A stretch of 50,562 bases of DNA from Chlorobiota bacterium (GTDB taxonomy: Bacteria; Bacteroidota; Bacteroidia; Bacteroidales; B39-G9). The notes beneath the pieces are model-generated. The model saw only the letters and a program-made list of their open reading frames with translations, searched no databases and was not told where the DNA came from. The stretch lies in contig JAADFW010000006.1 of the NCBI GenBank assembly GCA_013152655.1, positions 1-50,562 of the forward strand, written 5' to 3'. This document shows, piece by piece, positions 19,057 through 27,665 of the stretch. The translations under genes were made by a program, and so were the position numbers. Numbering within the stretch: position 1 is the stretch's first letter; every line of letters starts with the position of its first letter.

Positions 19057-20565
19057 ATGAAAATTCTTAATTCAGGACAAATTCGTGAAGCAGACGCATA
19101 TACTATTAAAAATGAACCTATTGCTTCAATAGATTTAATGGAAAGAGCTGCTGTAGGATTGTCGCAATGGATTATTTCAAAATACAGTAAGGAAAATAGG
19201 TTTAAAATATTTGCCGGAACCGGTAATAACGGAGGAGATGGATTAGCTGTTGCTCGTTTATTAAGCGAAAAGAATTATGATGTGATGGTTCATTATTTAA
19301 ATTTAAATAATAAATTTTCAGATGATTTTCTTATCAATAAACTAAGGCTTGAAAAGCAAAACAGGGTTTCGCTTGTTGAAATTTCTGAACCTGTTCAAAT
19401 GCCAAACCTTTCTAACAAATGTGTGTGTATTGATGCCTTATTTGGTTCAGGCTTAAAACGTACATTAAAAGGACTTCCAGGAAAGCTTGTTGAGCTTTTA
19501 AATAATTCCGGTAACGAAATAATTGCCATTGATGTTCCTTCCGGATTATTTGGCGAAGATAATTTTAATTCAGACGATAAACAGAGTATTATTCATGCTG
19601 ATTATACCTTAACTATTCAGTTTCCAAAGCTTTCTTTCTTTTTTGCTGAAAATGAAAAATTTGTGGGTGAATGGATTTGTATTCCTATTGGATTACACCC
19701 CGAATTTATTGCTAACGTAAAATTGCAATATTCATTACTTGAAGAGAGTGACATAAAGCCATATATTCAAAAACGCAGGAAATTTGCACATAAAGGAAAT
19801 TTTGGACATGCACTACTTATTTCAGGCAGTTATGGTAAAATGGGTGCAGCTATTTTAGCTTCAAGGGCTTGTTTACGGACGGGTGTGGGTTTATTAACCA
19901 CCCATATTCCACGTATTGGTTACCAAATTATTCAATCCTCAATTCCTGAAACAATGGTAAGCATTGATTCTGAGGAAGAATATTTTTCAGGTATTAGCAT
20001 TGATGAAAAATATAATGCTGTGGGAATTGGGCCGGGAATTGGATTAAATGATAAAACAAAAATTGCTTTTTCCGGTTTAATCTCTGTTTGTAATAAGCCA
20101 ATGGTATTTGATGCCGATGCATTAAATATTATTGCTGAAAATATAGATTTACTTTCCAGGATTCCTGCAAATAGTATTTTAACTCCTCATCCAAAAGAGT
20201 TTGAAAGACTATTTGGAAAAACAGGAAATAGTTATACGCGGTTACAATTGCAAATTGAAATGGCTAAAAAATATAATATAATTATTGTTTTGAAAGGTGC
20301 TTATACGTCAATTGTTTGGACAAATGGAATGTGTTTTTTTAATTCTACCGGTAATCCGGGAATGGCTACTGCCGGAAGCGGTGATGTATTAACCGGTATT
20401 ATTTTATCTTTACTGGCACAAGGTTATCAACCTGAACATGCAGCTAATATTGGAGTTTTTATACATGGCTTGGCTGGCGACAAAGCTTTAAAACAGCAAT
20501 CACAAGAATCGCTTATTGCAAACGATATTATTGAAAACATTTCAAAAGCTTTTAAAAGTAATTAA
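19057..20565 (+). CDS. nnrD: Bifunctional NAD(P)HX epimerase / ADP-dependent NAD(P)HX dehydratase
   Basis: 502 residues, fusing the two enzymes that repair hydrated NADH and NADPH. The N-terminal YjeF_N epimerase domain (about 1-215) has the loop GTGNNGGDGLAVARLL (54-69) and IDALFGSGLKR. The C-terminal ribokinase-like dehydratase (about 225-500) has KGNFGHALLISGSYGKMGAA, GIGPGIG, DADALN, LTPHPKEFERLFG and the catalytic GSGD (440-443) of ATAGSGDVLTGII. All hallmark motifs are present and the length is normal for the fused form. Cytoplasmic. A large hairpin follows the stop codon. Confidence 0.96.
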   Translation: MKILNSGQIREADAYTIKNEPIASIDLMERAAVGLSQWIISKYSKENRFKIFAGTGNNGGDGLAVARLLSEKNYDVMVHYLNLNNKFSDDFLINKLRLEKQNRVSLVEISEPVQMPNLSNKCVCIDALFGSGLKRTLKGLPGKLVELLNNSGNEIIAIDVPSGLFGEDNFNSDDKQSIIHADYTLTIQFPKLSFFFAENEKFVGEWICIPIGLHPEFIANVKLQYSLLEESDIKPYIQKRRKFAHKGNFGHALLISGSYGKMGAAILASRACLRTGVGLLTTHIPRIGYQIIQSSIPETMVSIDSEEEYFSGISIDEKYNAVGIGPGIGLNDKTKIAFSGLISVCNKPMVFDADALNIIAENIDLLSRIPANSILTPHPKEFERLFGKTGNSYTRLQLQIEMAKKYNIIIVLKGAYTSIVWTNGMCFFNSTGNPGMATAGSGDVLTGIILSLLAQGYQPEHAANIGVFIHGLAGDKALKQQSQESLIANDIIENISKAFKSN

Positions 20566-20587
20566 TGCAAATAAGAAAACCATGAAA

Positions 20588-20641
20588 AATTAGCAACAGC
20601 AAGAAAACTCCCTATTTGCCGTTTTCTTGCAATGACTAATT
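20588..20641. repeat. Long hairpin between nnrD and the DUF4831 gene
   Basis: A perfect 10-bp inverted repeat, GCAAGAAAAC (20599-20608) and GTTTTCTTGC (20621-20630), around a 12-base loop. It is enclosed by an outer 6-bp pair, AATTAG (20588-20593) and CTAATT (20636-20641). There is no T-run after the stem, so it is not a standard terminator; it may be a repeat-type palindrome or an mRNA structure. Confidence 0.65.
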
Positions 20642-20677
20642 AGTAAATTCAAATATTACAATAAAAAAATAACTAAA

Positions 20678-21898
20678 ATGATTAAAAAAGTATTCGTATT
20701 TATTATAGTAATTATTATTACATCTTGCAAAACGGAAGAAATTGTTTCCACATATCAAACGGTAAATTTAAAGAAAACACAATCGTATATAAATTATAAG
20801 AATCCGTTAGTTTATTATCTGCCTCGTAATATTATAAGGGTTGATTTTGAATTGCAAAAAACAATATTTACTGCCGGGCCTTATGCGCAATTTGCTCAAA
20901 AATACCTTGGAATTGAAAATGCAATAACTAAAGATTTTGATAAATGGGAAATTACAAATATTACAATTAATGTATTAGCCATACCTGATACAAATCAGAT
21001 TTATATTATTGAAAATGAAAATTTTAGGAATAATATTAATTTGTTGTCATTAAGTGAAAGTGGTATTATACAAGGAATAAATTGCAAAGTTCAAGGAATA
21101 AATAAATTCGAAAATTTACAATTGAATAGTTCTAATCTTTTTGCTGACGATAATAATTTTCAGTTTACAAATTTATCGGTTAAGCCAAATATTGTTGAAA
21201 AAACAGAAAGGACTTATAACCGTGTAAAAACAGATTCATCTTATATTAAAGTTCCTGTCACTAAAAAAGTAAAAATTTCCAAATCGTTGGAAGAAAAAGC
21301 AGAGGAAGCAGCAGCATTTATTTTAAAATTAAGAAAACGCAGATTTAAATTAGTTGCCGGTATGAATGAAACACAACCTGATGGCTTGGCAGTTAAGAAT
21401 ATGGTTGAAGTACTTAATAAAATGGAAGAAGATTATATTCACTTATTTGTTGGGAAAGAAGAACAAAAAGTTAATACATATTCCTGCTATTTTAATCCTG
21501 AACCTGATAGTGCCTTTAGCAGGAAATTGTTATTTAAGTTTTCACCGGTGTATGGAATAATTGGCTCAGATAAAATTACAAGAGTGAATATACAGAAGTC
21601 GGAATATGCCGGAGAGCCTGTAATAATTAATATAGAGCCTGTTACATCGAGTGTGCGGCAAAGAGATTTTGAGAGAATACAAAATAATAAGTTTAAAGAA
21701 AAGACCGGATTTTATTATAGAATTCCTGCCTTGGTTAAAGTTGAAATAATACAAAATATGGAAATTGTTTTTTCTAAAGAAATACTAATGGCACAATATG
21801 GACAAAGTTTAGCTTTGCCGGTTGACTTGCTAAATGATGAAAATGTAAAAGTTGAATATTATGAGAAATATGGTTCAATAAAAAGTATTTCAAAGTAG
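20678..21898 (+). CDS. DUF4831 family lipoprotein
   Basis: 406 residues. The N-terminus (IKKVFVFIIVIIITSCK) is a lipoprotein signal with the cysteine in a lipobox at residue 17, so it is probably membrane-anchored in the envelope. The body matches DUF4831 of Bacteroidota by its pattern: LVYYLPRNIIRVDFELQKT, GPYAQFAQKYLGI, then EEKAEEAAAFILKLRKRRFKLVAG, FVGKEEQ and FKFSPVYGI. The function of this family is unknown; no catalytic residues can be named. It is a single gene, 112 bases after nnrD and separated from it by a large hairpin. Confidence 0.85.
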   Translation: MIKKVFVFIIVIIITSCKTEEIVSTYQTVNLKKTQSYINYKNPLVYYLPRNIIRVDFELQKTIFTAGPYAQFAQKYLGIENAITKDFDKWEITNITINVLAIPDTNQIYIIENENFRNNINLLSLSESGIIQGINCKVQGINKFENLQLNSSNLFADDNNFQFTNLSVKPNIVEKTERTYNRVKTDSSYIKVPVTKKVKISKSLEEKAEEAAAFILKLRKRRFKLVAGMNETQPDGLAVKNMVEVLNKMEEDYIHLFVGKEEQKVNTYSCYFNPEPDSAFSRKLLFKFSPVYGIIGSDKITRVNIQKSEYAGEPVIINIEPVTSSVRQRDFERIQNNKFKEKTGFYYRIPALVKVEIIQNMEIVFSKEILMAQYGQSLALPVDLLNDENVKVEYYEKYGSIKSISK

Positions 21899-22107
21899 TT
21901 AATGTATTTAGATTTATTGTATTGATATTTATTTTCTTATAATTTAGCTTTTTGAAGCAATAATTGCAGCAGATTTTTGAAATAGAATTATTGCCTTTTA
22001 AATACAATAATGTTAATTTTTCGATAAAGAAACAACTGTATCTTAAATAAGAGCAAGGAAGTTAGTAAATTCGAATAATACTAAATGTATAATAAAAATT
22101 TACTATT

Positions 22108-22662
22108 ATGTCATTAACACCTACCATACAAATTCCTTTAGGATTTAAAGCACCTGAATTTAGCTTGCCTGACCCTGTTAATGGTGGCTTTAAAAGTTTA
22201 AGTGAGCTTAAATCGGACAAAGCAACTGTTATTATGTTTATTTGTAATCATTGTCCGTATGTTAAGCATGTAAATAAAGGTTTGGTTGAATTAGCAAATG
22301 ATTACATTGTGAAAGGAGTTTCTTTTATAGCAATAAATTCAAACGATGCGGATAATTATCCTGAAGACTCACCCGAAAATATGAAAAAAGCAGCCGGTGA
22401 ATTAAAATATCCTTTTCCTTATTTATTTGATGAAACACAGGAAGTTGCAAAAGCGTATGATGCTGCTTGCACACCCGATTTTAATATTTTTAATGGTGAC
22501 ATGCAATGCGTTTACCGCGGACAGTTAGATAGTTCAAGGCCGGGAAATAATATACCTGTTACAGGAAAAGATATTCGTAAAGCTTTGGATTTAATTTTGG
22601 AAGGCAAAACTGTTCCTGAAGAACAAATTCCAAGTGTTGGATGTAATATTAAGTGGAAATAA
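22108..22662 (+). CDS. Thioredoxin-like (AhpC/TSA-fold) protein
   Basis: 184 residues. A redoxin fold with the active-site sequence FICNHCPYVKH (Cys46-x2-Cys49), followed by FIAINSND, PFPYLFDETQEVAKAY and the cis-Pro loop CTPDFNIF. This is the thioredoxin family whose members carry CNHCPYVK and are common in marine bacteria and Bacteroidota. It has no signal peptide, so it is probably a cytoplasmic thiol oxidoreductase; the substrate is unknown. The gene is followed by a strong terminator shared with the convergent FadL-type gene. Confidence 0.92.
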   Translation: MSLTPTIQIPLGFKAPEFSLPDPVNGGFKSLSELKSDKATVIMFICNHCPYVKHVNKGLVELANDYIVKGVSFIAINSNDADNYPEDSPENMKKAAGELKYPFPYLFDETQEVAKAYDAACTPDFNIFNGDMQCVYRGQLDSSRPGNNIPVTGKDIRKALDLILEGKTVPEEQIPSVGCNIKWK

Positions 22663-22677
22663 AAAAAAGTATATAAA

Positions 22678-22716
22678 AAAAAGGATACTATCTTTTCAAA
22701 AGATAGTATCCTTTAC
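22678..22716. terminator. Bidirectional terminator between the redoxin and FadL-type genes
   Basis: A perfect stem of about 17 bp (AAAGGATACTATCTTTT around 22679-22696, and its complement to 22714) flanked by A- and T-rich ends. It sits 16 bases past the redoxin stop and about 20 bases past the end of the convergent gene. Confidence 0.9.
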
Positions 22717-22735
22717 TTATAAAATATATTAATAT

Positions 22736-24400
22736 TTAAAATTTAAAATCAACGCCAATGCCTAAAAACTTAACATCCTTATCATAAGTTTCCTTAACTG
22801 ATATCATGTCAGTTGTAGCACCGGTAGGGTCTTCTCTTTCCAGAGTCTTTTCACCATCAACATAAGATGTGATAGCTGCACCAATATTAACATCAATTTT
22901 ATCGGTTACTGAATAGCCAACACCAAATCCAACAGTATTAGTACTTAAACTATAACTTAAGTCTGATTGAAAATCTTCATTAACACCGGTATTAGTACTT
23001 AAATAACCTGCTGAAACTCTGAATTTGTCATTAAGTGCATACTCTAAGCCAAGTGCATATTCCAATAAGCCTTTGTCAATTACTTTATCGTTGGCAACTA
23101 AAACATCATCTATTTTTTTGCCATAATCAGCACCTTTGTCAAAATAATAATGTGTTCCTACAGTAACTGTTAACTTATCCATTGCTTTGTACGAAACACC
23201 AAGAGAGAACATTCCCGGCATATCGGCACGGTTTTTTTCTCCGTCAGGAAACATAGTAATAAAGTTTCCGGTTGCAGGGTCAATATCTGTATTAATATCT
23301 TTTGTTGTTTCATTAGTTAATTCAATTTTTGTATTGAATTCATATTTTATAGCAATGTTTAATTTATCATTTGGAGCTATGTTTACACCAATAATTGGAG
23401 TAAAACCACTTCCGGTTTGAACAACATCAGCTTCCTGGTCGGCAAGCAAAAGTGCAGTAGCTTCTAATTGGTCTGCCTGAGCTGCATATTGTGTAGCACC
23501 GCCACTAAAAACTCCTTGAATTTGATCAATAGTTAATGCTGTAGGATCTTGTCCTAATGAAGTTACGCCACCAGCTATTGTAGCTGAAGTTGTAGCATCA
23601 ATAAGTCCTAAGCCTTCTGCTTGTACAAGTGTTAATCCTCCTGCACCACCATCAATTAATGGTTGTAATCCTGCAGCTGACCCTGTTAATTGAGCAGAAA
23701 CACCATCAAGTGTTGGAGCTGCTATTGTAGTCATAAAATCATCTGCACGCATCTCTGTTCCATTATCAGTTACCATTATATCTTTTAAATAACCGTTATA
23801 GGTATTTTTTGCAATAACATACCTTCCACCAAGGAAAACAGAAATCATATCGTTTATTTGATAAGTAGCACCTAATTGCATTCCCCAGTAAATAGAAGTT
23901 CCTTCAAAATAAGCACTTGCACTATATGCTGTAATGTTATGGCCTAAAGCAGAAAAACTTGCCAACCCGGGAACTAATTCCGACGGGCCATATTCAAACG
24001 AAGGCAGTCCTTTGTCAAAAGTAGCACCGCCACCGCCACCTATGGCGTTAAATCCAAATGAGAAAGAGAAATTTCCGGTATTATACGCTGCATAAATACT
24101 TGGAAATAAAGGTGCGTTAACTACTCCTGTGTACTCTTTGCTATTTAAATAAGAGTAATTGCTGGTAATTGTCCTGTTTTGAACAAGCGATTGGTTGTTT
24201 ACAGAGAAAAATATTCCTTCTCCCATTTTAGTTAATCCTGCCGGATTATAATATACTCCGTCAATGCCAATTACGGCATCGCGAACCATCATTCTTACCC
24301 AGGCAGCACTTTGGTTTGTATTAGTCATTATGCCTCCTGCATAACTTGAATTAATAGAAAAAATGGCAATAGCCATTAACAAAAGTTTGATTTTTTTCAT
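22736..24400 (-). CDS. OmpP1/FadL-type outer membrane transport protein
   Basis: 554 residues from the ATG at 24400. The frame stays open to 24439, but the promoter at 24425-24454 and a standard signal peptide (MKKIKLLLMAIAIFSINSSYAGG) support the 24400 start. FadL-family features: AVIGIDGVYYNPAGLTKMGEGIFFSVNNQ near the N-terminus, alternating beta strands, ELTNET...MPGMFSLGVSYKAMDKLTVTVGTHYYFDKGADYGKK, and a terminal beta strand ending in F. FadL homologues move hydrophobic compounds across the outer membrane. Odd: an insert of about 125 residues (roughly 204-330), rich in Ala, Gly, Leu and Thr, interrupts the barrel and is probably an exposed loop domain. Confidence 0.92.
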   Translation of the reverse strand: MKKIKLLLMAIAIFSINSSYAGGIMTNTNQSAAWVRMMVRDAVIGIDGVYYNPAGLTKMGEGIFFSVNNQSLVQNRTITSNYSYLNSKEYTGVVNAPLFPSIYAAYNTGNFSFSFGFNAIGGGGGATFDKGLPSFEYGPSELVPGLASFSALGHNITAYSASAYFEGTSIYWGMQLGATYQINDMISVFLGGRYVIAKNTYNGYLKDIMVTDNGTEMRADDFMTTIAAPTLDGVSAQLTGSAAGLQPLIDGGAGGLTLVQAEGLGLIDATTSATIAGGVTSLGQDPTALTIDQIQGVFSGGATQYAAQADQLEATALLLADQEADVVQTGSGFTPIIGVNIAPNDKLNIAIKYEFNTKIELTNETTKDINTDIDPATGNFITMFPDGEKNRADMPGMFSLGVSYKAMDKLTVTVGTHYYFDKGADYGKKIDDVLVANDKVIDKGLLEYALGLEYALNDKFRVSAGYLSTNTGVNEDFQSDLSYSLSTNTVGFGVGYSVTDKIDVNIGAAITSYVDGEKTLEREDPTGATTDMISVKETYDKDVKFLGIGVDFKF

Positions 24401-24424
24401 AACATAAATTTTTTTGGTTATAGT

Positions 24425-24454
24425 CAAATATATAAACATTTATAGAAAAAACAA
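24425..24454 (-). promoter_or_regulatory. Bacteroidota-type promoter of the FadL-type gene
   Basis: On the minus strand: TTG (24454-24452), a 19-base spacer, then TATATTTG (24432-24425), a full match to the phylum consensus. It predicts a leader of about 18 bases before the ATG at 24400 and rules out the upstream ATG at 24439. Confidence 0.75.
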
Positions 24455-24570
24455 TATATAGATATATAAATAACTTTACGCTTATTAATGCAACTGTGAT
24501 TAATGATGCTGAAAATCAGTTGGTAAACGGCAATAAATCATACTCTTTTTAAGCTATAGATTTATGCTAT

Positions 24571-24604
24571 GTACGGTTTTGTACAACTATATACTTTAGC
24601 GTAC
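24571..24604. promoter_or_regulatory. Phased GTAC motifs upstream of the small secreted protein gene
   Basis: GTAC at 24571, GTAC at 24581, ATAC at 24591 and GTAC at 24601 stand exactly 10 bases apart, one helical turn, and two looser GTAT copies follow at 24616 and 24626. They lie about 70-115 bases before a sigma-54-like promoter, where enhancer-binding activators usually sit. Function is inferred. Confidence 0.4.
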
Positions 24605-24672
24605 ACTTTTTGCCTGTATAAATGTGTATATTTTATTGTGTAAATATTACATTATTAATTAGTTATAATAAA

Positions 24673-24688
24673 TGGCATAAGTATTGAT
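24673..24688 (+). promoter_or_regulatory. Sigma-54-like promoter
   Basis: TGGCATAAGTATTGAT fits the -24/-12 consensus TGGCAYrnnnnTTGCW except for one base (TTGA instead of TTGC). It ends 23 bases before the ATG at 24712, leaving a short leader. No TAnnTTTG box is apparent at the proper place for this gene. Confidence 0.5.
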
Positions 24689-24711
24689 AGATGTGACGTA
24701 AACAAAATATC

Positions 24712-25092
24712 ATGAAAAAAATAATAACATATCTGATTTCTTTTTTACTCATTTCAGGAATGAGTATTCAAATAACAAATGCCAGGCATTTATCAGATAA
24801 TAATCCAAAGTGTAGATTAAGTAAATCTATAAAAATTAATAAAATTAAAAATGTATCTACTCTGAATAGTACAAATGAGTTTGCAATGTGGAATTTTGAT
24901 GAATTTGAAAGCGAGCTTCCTGTAACAGACTTAGCTGCAATAAATTTCTTGCCAGAAATAAGCTGGATGTTTCCGGCTGTTGAGGCAGAATTAGAAGTTA
25001 CTGATTTAATGCCGATTAGCAAAACTATTACCAATTGGAAGAATGTTGAAGAAGAACCGGAACTTAAGGTGTTAGATTTGGTAATAAAGTAA
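24712..25092 (+). CDS. Small secreted protein with three W...ELxVxDL repeats
   Basis: 126 residues, no family recognised. A signal peptide (about 1-24, ending ITNA-RH) suggests export. After a basic stretch (33-50) come three repeats of 24-25 residues, each starting with Trp (60, 85, 109) and holding an acidic ELxVxDL core: ESELPVTDL (66-74), EAELEVTDL (91-99), EPELKVLDL (115-123). No T9SS domain or lipobox is visible. The gene stands alone with its own terminator and a sigma-54-like promoter, so it is probably made under specific conditions. Expression as a real protein is supported by the signal peptide, the repeat periodicity and the flanking signals. Confidence 0.7.
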   Translation: MKKIITYLISFLLISGMSIQITNARHLSDNNPKCRLSKSIKINKIKNVSTLNSTNEFAMWNFDEFESELPVTDLAAINFLPEISWMFPAVEAELEVTDLMPISKTITNWKNVEEEPELKVLDLVIK

Positions 25093-25142
25093 TAATAGAA
25101 AAATTAAAATAGTTAGTAAATTTTCATATAATTTAGGTTAAT

Positions 25143-25179
25143 AAAAAAAGGGATTTCCATTGTGAAATCCCTTTTTTTA
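25143..25179. terminator. Terminator after the small secreted protein gene
   Basis: A stem of about 15 bp (AAAAAAAGGGATTTC and its complement) with a short CATTGT loop and T-run. Symmetric A/T flanks let it serve both convergent genes (24712-25092 and 25194-25709). Confidence 0.88.
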
Positions 25180-25193
25180 TCAATTAAAACTTG

Positions 25194-25709
25194 TTATTGT
25201 TTAATATTCAAATATTTTCCGGTATGTTTTATTAAATTATTAAAGAAAAGAATGTTTAATTCTAACATTTTATTTTGTTCATAATAAATACTAATAAAAC
25301 TAATTCCCTTTTCAATAGTCCATTTTCTAATTAAACTACCTTTTATTGATGTCTTATGATCTTCATTATCCATCACGGTTTTTTCATAGTCATCCATTCC
25401 GTAAATACCAAAAACCTGATCAACAACATAACTTGCTTTTTTTCTGTTAATTTCAGTTCCTTTTGCAAATAACTTTACATTAACCGGGTTACTTCCCGTA
25501 ATGTTATCTTTATCAAAAAAAACTCTGAACTGCACTGTATCAAAAACATTTAATTCAAGTTTAGGAAGTTTCTTTTCATAATCAATCATAAACATTCCCG
25601 GAGTGTCCTGACTATCTACTTCCTCATAGTCATCTTCCTGAAAAAAAGTAGTAAGGTCGTAATTTAAAAGATCAAGAATTGACCTATTGTTGTTATCTAT
25701 ATTATTCAA
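25194..25709 (-). CDS. Hypothetical protein, possible TTG start
   Basis: 171 residues, no family recognised. No signal peptide, membrane segment or catalytic motif is seen. Features: an acidic N-terminal third (FFQEDDYEEVDSQD), then alternating hydrophobic strands (KLELNVFDTVQFRVFFDK, VNVKLFAKGTE, RKWTIEKGISFISIYYEQ) suggesting a mixed alpha/beta or beta fold. The frame has no ATG near its beginning; TTG at 25709 gives the longest product and the first internal ATG would remove about 38 residues. It lies between a shared terminator and the symporter gene on the same strand, 100 bases from it, and may be part of that transcript. Confidence 0.65.
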   Translation of the reverse strand: MNNIDNNNRSILDLLNYDLTTFFQEDDYEEVDSQDTPGMFMIDYEKKLPKLELNVFDTVQFRVFFDKDNITGSNPVNVKLFAKGTEINRKKASYVVDQVFGIYGMDDYEKTVMDNEDHKTSIKGSLIRKWTIEKGISFISIYYEQNKMLELNILFFNNLIKHTGKYLNIKQ

Positions 25710-25809
25710 AGTAATTCTATTAAAATTTATAAACTACTATTGTTTGTTTGCTAAATTAACAAATTTTAAAATTTAAAGCACAAAAAATTCATGAATTAGG
25801 CAATAATGT

Positions 25810-27471
25810 TTATAAATGTCCAAATTCTTTATAAAAATCAACCCAATATTTTTTTAATGTATTTTTCATGTCTTTACGCAGCAATAATATTCCTATCAGG
25901 TTTGGCAATGTCATAAATGCAATAGTAATTCCTGATAAAGTCCAAATTATGGTTGTGTCAGTAAATGATGCAAGGAAAAAGCCAATAACATATATTATTC
26001 TGTAATATATTAACGATTTTGTTCCAAATAAGTAGGTCATAGCGCGCCCCCCGTAATACGACCATGATATAGCTGTTGAAAATGCAAATAAAAGCAGTCC
26101 GATTGAAACAATATATTGCCCCCAATTGCCTAAAAAACTGCGTTTAAAAGCTTCTGTAGTTAATGGTGCACTATGGAGCAATGATTTACCTTTTATTTGT
26201 ATGTTATTGTTGGTTATTACACCATTATCAACATTTAAATCCCCATTATAAAAATTGTCGTTTTGAAAAACATGGACATTTTCAGCAACCGACCTTGCAT
26301 TTATTATCACAGGTGCGTTTTCTATTATGCCTTTATTTACTGAAAGAGTACCTGTATAGTATGGAATATTTTCTTTTCCTAATATGTAGTTCTTTAACCT
26401 GGTTTTATTTAATTGTCCATTGTTATCATGTTTTAAATCAATTATTCGCATATCGGTAAATTGAAAAGTATTTTCATATTTTTCTTTCCATACACCTGAA
26501 GATAATAATACTAATCCGGTTAGCATACAAATAATTATAGTGTCAATAAATGGTTCCAGTAATGCAACCAAGCCTTCTGAAACAGGTTCGTGTGCTCGTG
26601 CAGCGGCATGTGCAATAGGAGCAGAACCCTGCCCGGCTTCATTTGAAAATAAACCACGATTAACACCTCTGTTGAAAGCAAAAGCAAAACTGGCTCCCAA
26701 AAAACCACCTGTTGCTGCTGTTCCGGTAAAAACATCTTTAATAACAGCAAATAACGAAGGAATAATGTTTTCGTAATTATAGAAAATAACAGCAAAAGCA
26801 CCAATAAAGTAAATAATAGCCATGGTAGGAACTAATTTTTCAGTAACTTTTGCAATTCGTTTTATTCCGCCAATAATAACAAAACCAAGTATTACAGCCA
26901 GAACGCCACCGGTAATTATCTGTTTTATTCCAAAAGTTGCAAAAACCGAATTAGAAATACTATTTACCTGCGGCAGGTTCCCGGTTCCAAAAGACGATAA
27001 AACGGTTGCGATTGCAAAAATGGCAGCGAGCCAGCGCATGTTTAATTTATTTTTCATATAATACATAGGCCCTCCTGAAATAGTTCCGTCTTCGGCAACT
27101 TCACGATATTTATGCGAAAGTGTAACTTCAACAAATTTGGTTGTCATGCCCAAAAGGGCAGTTACCAACATCCAGAATAAAGCCGCAGGGCCACCAAGAT
27201 GAATAGCCAGTGCAACTCCGGCAATATTGCCTGTGCCAACAGTACCTGATAAAGCTGTTGCTAAAGCCTGAAAATGCGATGTATCACCTTTGTCATCTTT
27301 TTTATCGTATTTTCCTTTTACAATTCTTATAGAATGTGCCAGATACCTGAATTGAGGAAATTTTAAATAAATAGTAAAAAACAATCCGGTACCCAATAGG
27401 AGAAGAACAAACCATTCACTACTACCTATGTATGAATCAATTACTTGTAGAAAATTATTTATTGTATGCAT
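25810..27471 (-). CDS. Alanine/glycine:cation symporter (AGCS family)
   Basis: 553 residues. AGCS hallmarks: [21 protein letters not shown] (67-87), [67 protein letters not shown] (267-291) and [15 protein letters not shown]. The family imports alanine or glycine with sodium across the inner membrane. About 100 residues (330-433) are inserted between two membrane segments, probably an extracytoplasmic domain; family members without it are about 450 residues long. It lies downstream of tex on the same strand, separated by a tandem-repeat tract. Confidence 0.94.
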   Translation of the reverse strand: MHTINNFLQVIDSYIGSSEWFVLLLLGTGLFFTIYLKFPQFRYLAHSIRIVKGKYDKKDDKGDTSHFQALATALSGTVGTGNIAGVALAIHLGGPAALFWMLVTALLGMTTKFVEVTLSHKYREVAEDGTISGGPMYYMKNKLNMRWLAAIFAIATVLSSFGTGNLPQVNSISNSVFATFGIKQIITGGVLAVILGFVIIGGIKRIAKVTEKLVPTMAIIYFIGAFAVIFYNYENIIPSLFAVIKDVFTGTAATGGFLGASFAFAFNRGVNRGLFSNEAGQGSAPIAHAAARAHEPVSEGLVALLEPFIDTIIICMLTGLVLLSSGVWKEKYENTFQFTDMRIIDLKHDNNGQLNKTRLKNYILGKENIPYYTGTLSVNKGIIENAPVIINARSVAENVHVFQNDNFYNGDLNVDNGVITNNNIQIKGKSLLHSAPLTTEAFKRSFLGNWGQYIVSIGLLLFAFSTAISWSYYGGRAMTYLFGTKSLIYYRIIYVIGFFLASFTDTTIIWTLSGITIAFMTLPNLIGILLLRKDMKNTLKKYWVDFYKEFGHL

Positions 27472-27543
27472 GGTGAATTATTCAGATTAAACATTGTGAA
27501 AATAATATTAAAAATTCTTTAATAAAAATTGTAATTTTTAAAT

Positions 27544-27623
27544 ATGGTGAAAGAGTGAAATGGTGAAAGAGTGAAATGGTGAAAGAGTGAAAAGGTGAGA
27601 TAGTGAAAAGGTGAAAAAAGTGA
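27544..27623 (+). repeat. 16-bp tandem repeat tract (GGTGAAAG-type)
   Basis: Three identical copies of ATGGTGAAAGAGTGAA (27544-27559, 27560-27575, 27576-27591) followed by two degenerate copies (27592-27607, 27608-27623). The unit is itself two variants of an 8-base GGTGAAAN motif. The tract lies between tex and the symporter gene and contains no ORF of interest; copy number is likely to vary by slippage. Confidence 0.92.
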
Positions 27624-27665
27624 GTTGTGAATTGCGTGATCTGTTCTCTGATTACTAATCACATC

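Noticed and set aside
24401-24439. Upstream ATG at 24439 as start of the FadL-type protein
   Set aside because: It would put 13 residues before a normal signal peptide and would start translation upstream of the TTG-N19-TATATTTG promoter.
26540-27061. Plus-strand frames within the symporter gene
   Set aside because: They lie opposite highly conserved AGCS motifs and show no family pattern of their own.
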